DNA of 26,435 bases from an uncultured Prevotellaceae bacterium (GCA_937915745.1 CALGGJ010000009.1:1-26435), one strand, 5' to 3'; shown: positions 1 to 8,954, counted from the first letter of the stretch. The notes: generated by a model not told the origin, from the letters alone. Numbers and translations are program-made.

Positions 1-33
1 CGTTCCTTTCCATTCTCTTCCATTCCCTTCTGC

Positions 34-55
34 TCTGGGCTTGCGAAAGCCCAGA
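34..55 (+). terminator. Hairpin with GNRA-type loop, possible 3' end of an upstream transcript
   Basis: A perfect 9-bp stem (TCTGGGCTT at 34-42 pairing with AAGCCCAGA at 47-55) closes a four-base GCGA loop, a GNRA tetraloop. Only a short T run (TTT at 56-58) follows, so it is a weak candidate for an intrinsic terminator of a gene left of the window; it could also be part of a structured leader. I recognise no gene in the remaining stretch from 56 to about 250. Confidence 0.35.
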
Positions 56-250
56 TTTAGTATATAGATACGCTCCTGCGGTATTTCATACCTCCGTCGG
101 TATGACACACCCTCCTTGGCGAGGAAACGTCTGATGACAAACCTCTCTGGTTGCAATTTGAATAATGACAAATGTGGCAGTTGCAGTTTAGAATGTCTTT
201 TTTTATAACAAATTAAGGTGTGAGGTGATGCTGTATTTGCAAACAATTCG

Positions 251-258
251 TAAATTTG
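251..258 (+). promoter_or_regulatory. Bacteroidetes -7 box (TAAATTTG) before the ABC ATPase gene
   Basis: TAAATTTG fits the TAnnTTTG consensus of the Bacteroidetes primary sigma factor. No TTTG lies at the usual 19-21 nt upstream, so this is a half-match. A transcript starting just after it would begin near 265, downstream of the in-frame ATG at 225, which favours translation from the ATG at 291. Confidence 0.45.
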
Positions 259-290
259 CCGTCAGAACAAGCCCGGAGCAGCCGAAAAAC

Positions 291-1733
291 ATGGCACACG
301 CTGTTATAGACATACATAAGGCCGTGGTACGCAATCCTGCATGGCGTATGGCAGGACCCGTCAGTCTCCGGCTGCTCGATGGAGAGCAGCTGGCCATCGT
401 GGGTGGTAACGGGGCGGGTAAGTCGATGCTGGTGGATATCATTACCGGTGCACACCCCATACTTGAGTGCGGCGACGGGTCGTACATACATTACGACTTT
501 GCACCAAGGGCATCGAAGATGGTGAGCGACAACATACGCTGCATCACATTCGACGATGCCTACGGACCGGTTGATGGACGCTACTACTACCAGATGCGCT
601 ACAACCAGGGCGAGATGGGCGACGACTGGCACATAGCCAGGCTGTCGAGTGGTGAGTTGCGACGACATCAGCTGAGGCAGGTGCTCGAGGGGAACCCTCG
701 GGTGCTGATACTCGACAACCCGTTTATCGGACTCGATGTCGAGGCACGGCGTATGCTCGACGACACACTCACACGGCTTACTGCACAGACCGACCTTCAG
801 GTGGTGACCGTACTGTCGAAGACCGACGATATGCCACGGTGTGTGACTCATGTGGTGGAGGTGAGCGAGGGCCGTGTGGGCGAAAAGCAGGAACGCACCG
901 TGTGGGAGCAACTGAGGGCCGACCCGACCGACGATGTGCCCGACACAGATGCCATCGATCGCATGTTCGGCCTGTCTTGTCTGCAGGCAGACTCGTCGGT
1001 ATGGCCGCATGGCACTGATGCTCACGACACGAACGAAAGCAGACGTGAGAGACCGTCGGTACTCGACTTCCACAACGTGACGATAGCATATGGCGGCCGA
1101 AACATATTGGACTCCATCGACTGGACAATACACCAGGGCGAACACTGGGCCCTGACCGGACCCAACGGCAGCGGAAAGAGTACACTGTTGAGCCTGGTGT
1201 GTGCCGACAACCCACAGGCATATGCCAACGATATATCCCTCTTTGGCCGGCGTCGTGGCAGCGGAGAGTCTATATGGGATATCAAGCGCAACATAGGATA
1301 TGTGTCGCCCGAGTTGCACCGGGCTTTTCTGCGCAACTATCCAACCATAGACGTGGTGGCCAGTGGCCTGTATGATGGCATAGGGCTCTACCGACGCAGG
1401 CGCCGGGAAGACAACGAACCGTGCCTGTACTGGATGAGGGTGTTTGGTGTAGAACGGTATGCCGACACGTCGTTCCTTAGATTGTCGAGTGGCGAACAGC
1501 GGCTCGTGCTGCTGGCGCGGGCTTTCGTTAAGTGGCCGCCTCTGCTCATACTCGACGAGCCGCTGCACGGACTCGACATGAGCAGAAGACTCTACGTGAG
1601 GCGAGTAATCGATGCCTATTGCAGGTGCACAGAGCGCACATTGGTGATGGTGACACACTATGCCGACGAATTCCCCAGGTGTATCGACCACGAACTCACC
1701 CTCGGGCCTTCGACTGATACCAAAACAAAATAA
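291..1733 (+). CDS. Two-domain ABC ATPase, ModF/PhrA-like
   Basis: Cytosolic protein of 480 residues with two fused ABC ATPase domains and no membrane segment. NBD1 has Walker A GGNGAGKS at residues 38-45, signature LSSGE and Walker B LILDNP. NBD2 has Walker A GPNGSGKS near residue 290, signature LSSGEQR and Walker B LILDEP. Both signatures read LSSGE rather than LSGGE. In NBD1 the catalytic glutamate after the Walker B aspartate is replaced by asparagine, so that site probably hydrolyses ATP poorly. This organisation matches E. coli ModF, whose role is poorly defined; no molybdate permease gene lies nearby, so no substrate is assigned. The start at 291 is preferred over an in-frame ATG at 225 because homology begins there and a -7 box sits between the two. 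The next gene follows after 9 bp. Confidence 0.85.
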   Translation: MAHAVIDIHKAVVRNPAWRMAGPVSLRLLDGEQLAIVGGNGAGKSMLVDIITGAHPILECGDGSYIHYDFAPRASKMVSDNIRCITFDDAYGPVDGRYYYQMRYNQGEMGDDWHIARLSSGELRRHQLRQVLEGNPRVLILDNPFIGLDVEARRMLDDTLTRLTAQTDLQVVTVLSKTDDMPRCVTHVVEVSEGRVGEKQERTVWEQLRADPTDDVPDTDAIDRMFGLSCLQADSSVWPHGTDAHDTNESRRERPSVLDFHNVTIAYGGRNILDSIDWTIHQGEHWALTGPNGSGKSTLLSLVCADNPQAYANDISLFGRRRGSGESIWDIKRNIGYVSPELHRAFLRNYPTIDVVASGLYDGIGLYRRRRREDNEPCLYWMRVFGVERYADTSFLRLSSGEQRLVLLARAFVKWPPLLILDEPLHGLDMSRRLYVRRVIDAYCRCTERTLVMVTHYADEFPRCIDHELTLGPSTDTKTK

Positions 1734-1742
1734 CACAAACAA

Positions 1743-3158
1743 ATGAATATAATTATGAAACGTATTACTCTGACTACACTGTTGCTCTTGCTGACCATCG
1801 CACACATGTCGGCCCAGAGCCAATTGCTGCCATCGCTTTCCTACAGCAGCCGGCCGGCTCGTGTGAGCGGCCGGGTAATCAACACTTCGGGCCTGGACCA
1901 GCATCCTCTGTCGGTCAACATAGTGACGAATCCGTCGTGGTCAACCGACGAACTGTCGCAGACTGCCGAGGTGGATGCCGACGGACTGTTTGCTGCTGAA
2001 TTCGACGTGTGTGTAAACTCCAGGACTGCTATCGTCATTGGCGGACAGATGCGCCGCGAGTTCATCATTGTGCCTGGTGGCGAAGTAAAACTCGATATCG
2101 ACATGCAGACGAAACAGATAAAATGCGACGGACCACTCGCTGCACTCAACAACTCAATGGCAAACTACTACGACGAGTATAATGAACGCAGGCTCAACGC
2201 CGAAATCAACGGGCAGGGTATTGCCACGCTGCGAGGCATGACTGTGGCCGATTATGGCAACAAACTCATGCAACTGTACAACGACGGAATGAAACGCCTT
2301 GACGACGACCAGAGGCTCAGTCCCGAGTTCCGCGAATACATGACACCGCTCTATCAACTGGTAACCGTGGCCCTCATGACCGGATACGACAAAATACTGA
2401 AGTATGCCAACCAGGGACAGGGCGAATACATCCAGCCCGCCGGCTACTACGACCGAGTGAAAGACTGGAACTTCACATCGCGGAACGGATTCCTCTACTC
2501 CAACGGAGGTACGGCAGCCGACTACGCACGACAGTTGTCGGCCACTACCGGCGGACAATTCACCGTGCCGGCAAGTTTGTCGGCCCTCACCGCTGCAAGG
2601 AAATATGTGGCCAAACTCGAACAACTGACGCCTCTCACTTCCGACGACTTTGCGGCCGTGAAGACCGAATGCCCGGTGTTTGAGAAAATGCTCACTAACC
2701 TCAACAACCAGACCAAGGCTCGTGTGGAAGAAAACAACCGCAACCACCTCTTCTCGCACCATGAGTTGTCTGACGGGCTGAAGGGCGAAGACATCTTCAG
2801 GGCGATAGTTGCTCCATTCAGAGGCAAAATGGTGCTGGTGGATTTCTGGGCCACATGGTGCGGACCGTGCCGTGCAGCAATGGAAACCATCAAGCCGCTG
2901 AAGGAAGAGCTATGGGACAAGGTGGCATTCGTGTATGTGACGGGCGAGACAAGTCCGCAGGCATTGTGGAACAAGATGGCACCCGACATACATGGCGATC
3001 ACTACTATGTGACGGCTGCACAGTGGGACACCCTGCTGCGGCAGTTCGGTGTTCAGGGCATTCCGGCCTATGTGGTGGTTGACAAGGCTGGCAACGTAGT
3101 GACCAAACACATCGGATACCCGGGCAACGACGTCATACGTGAGGAAATAAACAAATAG
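1743..3158 (+). CDS. TlpA-like thioredoxin-fold protein, copy 1 of a tandem pair
   Basis: Exported 471-residue protein with a signal peptide (hydrophobic TLTTLLLLLTIA, probable cleavage after HMSA). Residues about 25-330 are a helical and beta N-terminal region that I cannot name. Residues about 345-471 are a thioredoxin domain with WCGPC at 372-376 and a cis-proline stretch GIPAYVVVD near the C-terminus, as in TlpA/ResA-type disulfide reductases. It probably acts in the periplasm or on a membrane surface, reducing or isomerising disulfides; the partner is unknown. An ATG at 1755 is an alternative start that gives a more compact signal peptide. It lies 9 bp after the ABC ATPase gene and 21 bp before a clear paralogue, suggesting one operon. 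Confidence 0.85.
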   Translation: MNIIMKRITLTTLLLLLTIAHMSAQSQLLPSLSYSSRPARVSGRVINTSGLDQHPLSVNIVTNPSWSTDELSQTAEVDADGLFAAEFDVCVNSRTAIVIGGQMRREFIIVPGGEVKLDIDMQTKQIKCDGPLAALNNSMANYYDEYNERRLNAEINGQGIATLRGMTVADYGNKLMQLYNDGMKRLDDDQRLSPEFREYMTPLYQLVTVALMTGYDKILKYANQGQGEYIQPAGYYDRVKDWNFTSRNGFLYSNGGTAADYARQLSATTGGQFTVPASLSALTAARKYVAKLEQLTPLTSDDFAAVKTECPVFEKMLTNLNNQTKARVEENNRNHLFSHHELSDGLKGEDIFRAIVAPFRGKMVLVDFWATWCGPCRAAMETIKPLKEELWDKVAFVYVTGETSPQALWNKMAPDIHGDHYYVTAAQWDTLLRQFGVQGIPAYVVVDKAGNVVTKHIGYPGNDVIREEINK

Positions 3159-3179
3159 GCATAACAACTGATACAAACT

Positions 3180-4637
3180 ATGAAACAAAAAGTAATGATG
3201 ATGCTCGCCTGCCTGTGTGTGGGTATGAGTGCAGAAGCCAAAGACCGCCTGTCGATAATTCCCGACATAGCTTACAGCAACAGCCCTGCCCGGGTGAAGG
3301 GCGTGATAAAGGGATATACCACAACCCATAAGGAGGCTGTGATCCTGAAGTACATGCCCTTTGGCGGCTCGACCGACGAAGAGGTAAATGCCGCCATCTC
3401 TGCTATGTCGCCAGACAAGGCCGGTGACGGCACGTTTGAATTTGAGATTACGAACCTCTTCACCGACCGTGTCACACTGTCGTTCCGCGACAAGTCTGTC
3501 ATCTTCGTGCTTGTGCCTGGCGAAGAAACCACTATAACCATCGACATGAAACTGCTATACGACGAGCATGCGAAGAAGCCCGCAATCACTTTTGGCGGCA
3601 GCATGGCCGATTTCAACACCGACTTTGCCAAATATGTGGGTGAATACGACTCGACCAAACCGTTTGCAGCGCTGGTGGGCAATGCAGCTACCGAACTGGT
3701 GCAGACACTCACCCCCGAACAATACAAGACGCGTCTGCTCGGCACATATCAGGAAGCGGCAAGGGCTCTCAACGCCGACAAGCGTATATCGGGGGCATTC
3801 AAGCAATATGTAAACTCGACTTACCAGTATGTCGTTCTGTACAACCTATTCAATTTCTCAAGAAGAAAGCAACTGGCAACGCAGTCAACCGCTGATGTGG
3901 CTGTCCCCGACGACTATTTTGCCGAGATGGAAGAATGGCAGCCGTTTGCCGACAACGGTATGTTGTATGCTTTCGGTTCGGCATCACAGACAGCAACGTA
4001 CGCCACATTCATGGGTAACGTCACCATAGGCCGGCCATTCGACATACCAAAGGCATTAGAACAACTCATGGTGGCAACTGCGTGTATGAGCGACGTGAGA
4101 AACAACATACCGCTCAAAGACGAACAGGTGGCTGCATTGGAAAGCAAGTGTCCTGTACTGAAAGATGGTGTGCTGAAAGAGAATGCTGCTCTGTTGGCAC
4201 ATATTGAGGAAAACCGCAGGAACCCGCAGTTCTTCGTGAAGGACTTCGACCCATCGCTGCAAGGCGAGGATATATTTAAGGCTCTCGTCACACCGTACAA
4301 GGGCAAACCACTCTTGGTTGACTTCTGGGCAACGTGGTGCGGACCGTGTAAGGCTGCCATGAAGACCATCATGCCATTGAAGGAAGAACTTAAGGGCAAG
4401 GTAAACTTCATATACGTCACCGGACCTACCAGCCCTAAAGAGGCGTGGGAAGCCCAAATACCCGACATACACGGCGACCACTACTATGTGACCGACGAGC
4501 AATACTCGGCACTGCTGGGGCAGTTTGAAAGCCAGGGAATTCCTACATACGTTGTGGTTGACAAAGAAGGAGGCATCGTGGCCAAGCATATCGGATATCC
4601 GGGTAACGATATAATAAAATCAGATTTAAGCAAATGA
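3180..4637 (+). CDS. TlpA-like thioredoxin-fold protein, copy 2 of a tandem pair
   Basis: Exported 485-residue paralogue of the preceding gene. The signal peptide ends near AEA-KDR. The N-terminal regions begin alike (YSSRPARVSG in copy 1, YSNSPARVKG here). The thioredoxin domain has WCGPC at residues 386-390, GIPTYVVVD, and the same PDIHGDHYYVT and KHIGYPGND blocks as copy 1. The C-terminal domains are much closer to each other than the N-terminal regions, which fits an old tandem duplication whose N-terminal, probably specificity-giving, parts have diverged. Its stop codon overlaps the next start in an ATGA, so translation is probably coupled to the hydrolase gene. Confidence 0.85.
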   Translation: MKQKVMMMLACLCVGMSAEAKDRLSIIPDIAYSNSPARVKGVIKGYTTTHKEAVILKYMPFGGSTDEEVNAAISAMSPDKAGDGTFEFEITNLFTDRVTLSFRDKSVIFVLVPGEETTITIDMKLLYDEHAKKPAITFGGSMADFNTDFAKYVGEYDSTKPFAALVGNAATELVQTLTPEQYKTRLLGTYQEAARALNADKRISGAFKQYVNSTYQYVVLYNLFNFSRRKQLATQSTADVAVPDDYFAEMEEWQPFADNGMLYAFGSASQTATYATFMGNVTIGRPFDIPKALEQLMVATACMSDVRNNIPLKDEQVAALESKCPVLKDGVLKENAALLAHIEENRRNPQFFVKDFDPSLQGEDIFKALVTPYKGKPLLVDFWATWCGPCKAAMKTIMPLKEELKGKVNFIYVTGPTSPKEAWEAQIPDIHGDHYYVTDEQYSALLGQFESQGIPTYVVVDKEGGIVAKHIGYPGNDIIKSDLSK

Positions 4638-5212
4638 AAATACTCTATTTCCATGGTTTTGCCTCGTCGGGCGCAACAGGTACTGCCGAGTTCCTGCGTA
4701 AACTGATGCCCGAGATGGAGGTCATCTCGCCCGACATACCGGTTGACCCCGTTGAGGCCCTGCCCTATCTACGCCAGTTGTGTGAGCAGTCGAAGCCCGA
4801 CCTCATTATCGGAACATCGATGGGTGCCATGTATGCCCAGCAGATGTATGGTTACAAGAAAATACTTGTCAATCCGGCATTCAACATGTCGGCCATGTCG
4901 AAGGTGCTTAAGACAGGCGAACATAAGTTTCTCAATGGTCGCAAAGACGGGCAGAAGACTTTCAGGATTACGAAAGACATCATACAGCACCACAACCAGA
5001 TGGAGCGTCAGCAGTTTAAGGGTATCACCGAGTTCGACCGCGTGAACACCTACGGGCTGTTTGGCATACACGACAATACCGTGAATACCTACGACCTCTT
5101 CAAGAAACATTACACTAATGCTCAACGCTTCGACGGCGAGCATCATCTCAACGAGAAAGCCCTGCGCCAGGCAGTGGTGCCGCTGGCCAGGCAGATACTG
5201 GGCCTTCAGTAA
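4634..5212 (+). CDS. YqiA-like small alpha/beta-hydrolase (esterase)
   Basis: Cytosolic 192-residue protein with no signal peptide. It starts KILYFHGFASS, the oxyanion-region HGF of the YqiA/YcfP (UPF0227) family, and has the nucleophile elbow GTSMGA with Ser62. The C-terminal half holds GIHDN and EHHLN, the likely acid and histidine of the triad. Family members are small esterases with unclear natural substrates. Length is normal for the family. It overlaps the upstream thioredoxin-like gene by 4 bp. An imperfect GC-rich inverted repeat (CTCCCG at 5215-5220, CGGGAG at 5252-5257) follows it without a T run. Confidence 0.8.
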   Translation: MKILYFHGFASSGATGTAEFLRKLMPEMEVISPDIPVDPVEALPYLRQLCEQSKPDLIIGTSMGAMYAQQMYGYKKILVNPAFNMSAMSKVLKTGEHKFLNGRKDGQKTFRITKDIIQHHNQMERQQFKGITEFDRVNTYGLFGIHDNTVNTYDLFKKHYTNAQRFDGEHHLNEKALRQAVVPLARQILGLQ

Positions 5213-5293
5213 GGCTCCCGTCCCGGGTCGGAGGCGGATAAACCACCGGAGCGGGAGGATGGCTGATTATCAACTAAAACCATTAATTTGTAT

Positions 5294-5935
5294 ATGCTCA
5301 TCATCGGAATCGCAGGTGGTACAGGCAGCGGAAAGACCACCGTAGTAAACAAAATCATTGAGGCACTGCCCGAAGGTAGCGTGGCAGTCATTCCACAGGA
5401 CTCTTATTATAACGACCAGAGCGACCTCCCGCTCGAAGTGCGCAAGCAGACCAATTTCGACCATCCTAATGCCTTCGACTGGACTTTGCTGTCGCACCAG
5501 ATAGAAGAACTGAAGGCCGGACGTGCCGTAGAGCAACCTACATACTCTTATATCACGTGCACGCGCCTGAGCGAGACAGTACATGTAGAACCCAAGGAAG
5601 TAATCATAGTAGAGGGCATCATGAGCCTGTACGACAAAAGCCTGCGCGACCAGATGGACCTGAAAATCTATGTCGATGCAGGTGCCGACGAGCGGCTGCT
5701 GCGTGTGATTGTGCGTGATATGGCAGAGCGTGGACATCCGCTCGACATGCTCGTAAACAAATATCGCAATGTGCTGAAACCCATGCACGACGAGTTTATA
5801 GAGCCAACCAAACAATACGCCGACATTATAATACCTAACGGAGGCCATAATGAGCAGGCCATCGTGATGTTGCGCAAATACATCACCGGCCAGTTGCGTG
5901 AACTGAGCGAGGTGAAACGTGCACAGGGTAAGTGA
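5294..5935 (+). CDS. udk: Uridine kinase
   Basis: 213-residue P-loop kinase that phosphorylates uridine and cytidine to UMP and CMP in pyrimidine salvage. Walker A GGTGSGKTT is at residues 8-16. The family block DSYYNDQSDLPLEVRKQTN, followed by FDHPNAFD, is characteristic of Udk and positions the nucleoside. Length is normal. The ATG at 5294 is used; an in-frame TTG at 5288 would add only two residues. It is 81 bp from the hydrolase gene on the same strand and may be the last gene of the run that begins at 291. A repeat array follows its 3' end. Confidence 0.92.
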   Translation: MLIIGIAGGTGSGKTTVVNKIIEALPEGSVAVIPQDSYYNDQSDLPLEVRKQTNFDHPNAFDWTLLSHQIEELKAGRAVEQPTYSYITCTRLSETVHVEPKEVIIVEGIMSLYDKSLRDQMDLKIYVDAGADERLLRVIVRDMAERGHPLDMLVNKYRNVLKPMHDEFIEPTKQYADIIIPNGGHNEQAIVMLRKYITGQLRELSEVKRAQGK

Positions 5936-5956
5936 TGTTTGAACACAGTTTTTTAT

Positions 5957-6036
5957 GAGTCCGCACTCGCAGCCCCGAAAGTCCGCACTCACGACCCCGA
6001 GACTCCGCACTCGCAGGCCATGAAGTCCGCCAAGGG
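5957..6036. repeat. 22-bp-period direct repeat array 1 (about 3.3 units)
   Basis: The core AGTCCGCACTCGCAG recurs with a period of exactly 22 bp at 5958, 5980 and 6002, and a fourth, partial unit (AGTCCGC) starts at 6024. The 7-8 bases between cores vary: CCCCGAA, then ACGACCCCGAG covering a changed end, then GCCATGA. The array lies between udk and the secreted repeat-protein gene, upstream of that gene's promoter. It is related to the array at 18399-18480. The spacers are far too short for CRISPR. Function is unknown. Confidence 0.85.
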
Positions 6037-6114
6037 ATTTTGTCATTTGGGGGGATAGGATGAGCAGCAAATACATTTTCTTGTGTCGTTAGATACAGAA
6101 AATCGCAAAATTGT

Positions 6115-6145
6115 TTTGCCATATAAAAACTTTGTCGTAACTTTG
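6115..6145 (+). promoter_or_regulatory. Full Bacteroidetes promoter (TTTG-N19-TAACTTTG)
   Basis: TTTG at 6115-6118 and TAACTTTG at 6138-6145 are separated by 19 nt, matching the Bacteroidetes primary sigma consensus at both elements. Transcription would start near 6152 and leave a leader of about 78 nt before the ATG at 6231. The leader is AT-rich. This is the best promoter match on the plus strand of the window. Confidence 0.8.
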
Positions 6146-6230
6146 AAACCACTAAATGCATGTTGAATCCCTTTAAATATTTCGGCAGAATTATAATTCA
6201 CTTAATCATTTACTAAAAAACAATTACTCT

Positions 6231-8918
6231 ATGAAGAAAACAATTACACTTGTACTGACGCTGGTTGCAGCACTGTTTGCAGCCAATGTCTATGCAACCG
6301 AATTCAATGGTAGCACCGATCAGTATCCGCAGACCACTTATGCTACCGAGAATGTCACATTCAGTCTGGCAGCGGTCGCAGAGGCTCTTTCAACCGATGC
6401 CGCAACGCTCGGTGCAGCCCTGGACAGTCGCACGGCCGTTCTGTCAATCGAGTACGGTGATGGCGAGTCATCGTCCGATTATACGACCAATACCACAGGT
6501 TTTTGGATGACCGGTGAAGGTGCCCGTACCACTTGGGGCTCGGGCGAGGCTGCATGGTATGCCGACATGTATTATTCAGTCGAAGACGACGAAATAGGCT
6601 TTGAAGTCGGACAGTATCCTAATGTACTCAAGACAGGCGACACTCAGTCGGCACATTTCGTACTTACGTATGGAGAATCGTCAGTCGATTTTAACATCAC
6701 ACTCAATGTGGTTGCAATTCCGGAATTCTCAACCAGGGTCATTGCACAATTGCAGGTAGTAAAAACCGTTGAGGTAAATGTGGTTCAGGATGCACGCTCA
6801 ACATCTGCAGCCGATGACATCGAGGTGGATATTGAAGACGCTACATCGCTGCTCGGATTTACAGAAGACGAACTCGCTTCGTTCCTGGGCTTTATCATAC
6901 ACGCCGAATCATACGATAAGGAAACTGACAGCAAGTCGGACACCGTTGCAGTGGCTTCCGATTATTCCGACCCTACATTCCAGCTGATGACTGTCATGGA
7001 TGACACTACAGGCGAAGAAAGTCCGGAGTGTGTAAATGGTACAGATGTGGCCTACACCAAATTCTATGTAAACAAATTTTCGTATGCTGACGGCAAGCTG
7101 AAGTTCTCGCTCTACCAGCGCGCAAATGCATTGGAGTCGGGCGATAAATACTACACAAGCCTCTATCTGCTGAAAGATGGAAAAGCATACGTCATCAAAA
7201 TAGCCCTCATCATCACCGACCACATTGTCGTAGCACCATCGAACATGACAAAAGTTGGCGAACAGACATTCCAGTATGAGTATGTGACCGACAACAGCAG
7301 TGCAGAGAACTATATTGCATCGATGGCAAAACAACGCTATACAATCGACATGTCAACCATACTCGCTGCATTCCCTGAGGGAGTGACAACAGCCGACCTC
7401 ATCTACATGGCAACTGCCGATCAGGAGACAGGCGAGCTGACCGACGAACTCACTTCATCAGACGGATTCTACATGGATTGGGACGGCACGGTATGTTCAT
7501 GGGGTGCCTCATCCATGAAGTGCAAGGTAGGCTACAGCGGCTCAAGCCAGTATGTAAACTTTGCTTACACAGGCTCGGCTCCGGAGGACGGTGCACATCT
7601 TGATGCATCGGTATATCTAGTATATCAGAACAAATACTACTACGAGTTCAAGATGGACATCACACTCATAAGCACCCCGCCTGCACCAGAGTATGTAGAA
7701 GTGGCAAATCCACAAGACTACCTTGATGATGGCAAGACCATCTACACCTACGACGAGGCAACCGACGAATATACTCAGGCCACATCGGTGGTTGATGGCG
7801 TTGCATACTATGTGCTGAAAACCGACTATGTAGAGCCGGAACCTGAATACACGTTCGAAACATGTGAGACAGTGACAGAAATCGAGACCGACATCGAGCT
7901 GGTACTCTGCGGTTCGACACGTACTCTGTCGCGCTACAAGATAGAAAACGGTGTGCAGGTTGACGACGCGCGTAACATCGTGAGCGACCTTGATGCCAGC
8001 TTCCTTACCGAAAAAATCGGTACAAGCAGCCCTGACTACTACGTACCAGTGCAGGGAACCGCCACCGACGGCAGCGACTCAATCTACTACAAAATAGCCG
8101 ACTCACCATTCAGCAGCCAGTCGCTTTCGGGTAACAACGGCGGTGCATGGCTCACGAAGGAAGGCTACAACGGTGCATGGGGTTCAGCCGCACCAATCGG
8201 CTTCTCATATCTCAATTCGCAGATAGAGTGGTGGAAGCATTCTGCAGACGACTTCGAAGAATATGAGGAGAACACCGTACACTTCTACGTAGTCAACATG
8301 AAGACCGGCAAGAAGATTAAATATATATTCAACATCACGTGGGTAAGCAGCCTCAGCAGCGTAGAGGCAGTGGGCGAAACAGACGTTGTGCTTGCATGCC
8401 GCGGAGACGGCGACGAGGCCTCCAGCCTCGCATTCGACCTCTCAGACGTGGCCGAAGCCCTCGGTGCATCTGTCGAGGAACTCGAGAATGCAGCTACATG
8501 GTATGGTTTGAATCAGAACAACCGTCCTACAGTAGTACTCAACAGTAGCTACTACTACGACGAACTCGATGGATTCAAGTTCAATGCCGATGGTAAGTTC
8601 ATCTCTGAAGACGAAAGCGACCTCGTTTATTTCGTCAACTATGACTTCGAAGAGAGCGTATTTACGGCATACGTAATCGATGATATCAACATCGAGAACA
8701 CTTACACCACCACACTCTACCTTGAATACGAAGGCAAGCGCTACCAGTTTAATGTGGTTGTAACTCCTGATCCTGACTCTTATGTGCCAGATGCAATCAA
8801 TGCTGTTGCTACCGACACCGCATCGTCGTCTGCAGTTTACAACCTGGCAGGTCAGCGCCTCACAGCAACTCAGAAGGGTCTCAACATCGTTGGAGGCCGC
8901 AAGGTACTGGTGAAGTAA
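6231..8918 (+). CDS. Large secreted multi-repeat protein, DUF4859-like domains
   Basis: Exported 895-residue acidic protein. The signal peptide is residues 1-22 (cleavage after VYA). Five related beta-rich units follow, beginning roughly at residues 23, 178, 335, 541 and 705. In units 1, 3 and 4 the middle reads G(F/A)W(M/L)-x-x-(E/D)G-x-x-x-x-WG, and all units end in a strand pattern such as ALYL-x-Y-x-x-K-x-Y-x-F-x-(I/V)-x-(L/V). Unit 1 includes EVGQYPNVLKTGD, which resembles the DUF4859 family from memory; I could not check this. The last 28 residues (VYNLAGQRL ... GGRKVLVK) look like the short C-terminal sorting or anchoring tails of Prevotella-type secreted proteins. A surface or matrix role is inferred only. 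It has its own strong promoter and terminator, so it is monocistronic. Confidence 0.75.
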   Translation: MKKTITLVLTLVAALFAANVYATEFNGSTDQYPQTTYATENVTFSLAAVAEALSTDAATLGAALDSRTAVLSIEYGDGESSSDYTTNTTGFWMTGEGARTTWGSGEAAWYADMYYSVEDDEIGFEVGQYPNVLKTGDTQSAHFVLTYGESSVDFNITLNVVAIPEFSTRVIAQLQVVKTVEVNVVQDARSTSAADDIEVDIEDATSLLGFTEDELASFLGFIIHAESYDKETDSKSDTVAVASDYSDPTFQLMTVMDDTTGEESPECVNGTDVAYTKFYVNKFSYADGKLKFSLYQRANALESGDKYYTSLYLLKDGKAYVIKIALIITDHIVVAPSNMTKVGEQTFQYEYVTDNSSAENYIASMAKQRYTIDMSTILAAFPEGVTTADLIYMATADQETGELTDELTSSDGFYMDWDGTVCSWGASSMKCKVGYSGSSQYVNFAYTGSAPEDGAHLDASVYLVYQNKYYYEFKMDITLISTPPAPEYVEVANPQDYLDDGKTIYTYDEATDEYTQATSVVDGVAYYVLKTDYVEPEPEYTFETCETVTEIETDIELVLCGSTRTLSRYKIENGVQVDDARNIVSDLDASFLTEKIGTSSPDYYVPVQGTATDGSDSIYYKIADSPFSSQSLSGNNGGAWLTKEGYNGAWGSAAPIGFSYLNSQIEWWKHSADDFEEYEENTVHFYVVNMKTGKKIKYIFNITWVSSLSSVEAVGETDVVLACRGDGDEASSLAFDLSDVAEALGASVEELENAATWYGLNQNNRPTVVLNSSYYYDELDGFKFNADGKFISEDESDLVYFVNYDFEESVFTAYVIDDINIENTYTTTLYLEYEGKRYQFNVVVTPDPDSYVPDAINAVATDTASSSAVYNLAGQRLTATQKGLNIVGGRKVLVK

Positions 8919-8954
8919 TCAACACACCCCGACGGTTCCTGTCCGTATAAAGGT

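Noticed and set aside
121..145. GGAAACGTCTGATGAC, resembling hammerhead ribozyme core strings (GAAA and CTGATGA)
   Set aside because: Only a few bases separate the two strings, so stems I and III cannot form in any of the three topologies.
213..1904. A 563-codon open frame on the minus strand opposite the ABC ATPase gene
   Set aside because: It is entirely antisense to a gene with clear ABC motifs and its translation has no domain or signal that I recognise; it is open because of codon bias on the other strand.
5214..5258. GC-rich inverted repeat after the YqiA-like gene as a terminator
   Set aside because: The stem is short and imperfect with a long loop and no T run, and udk follows on the same strand.
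5957..6036. Possible small CRISPR array
   Set aside because: Repeat core of about 15 bp with 7-bp gaps cannot be repeat and spacer, and no cas gene is present; the same applies to 18399-18480.
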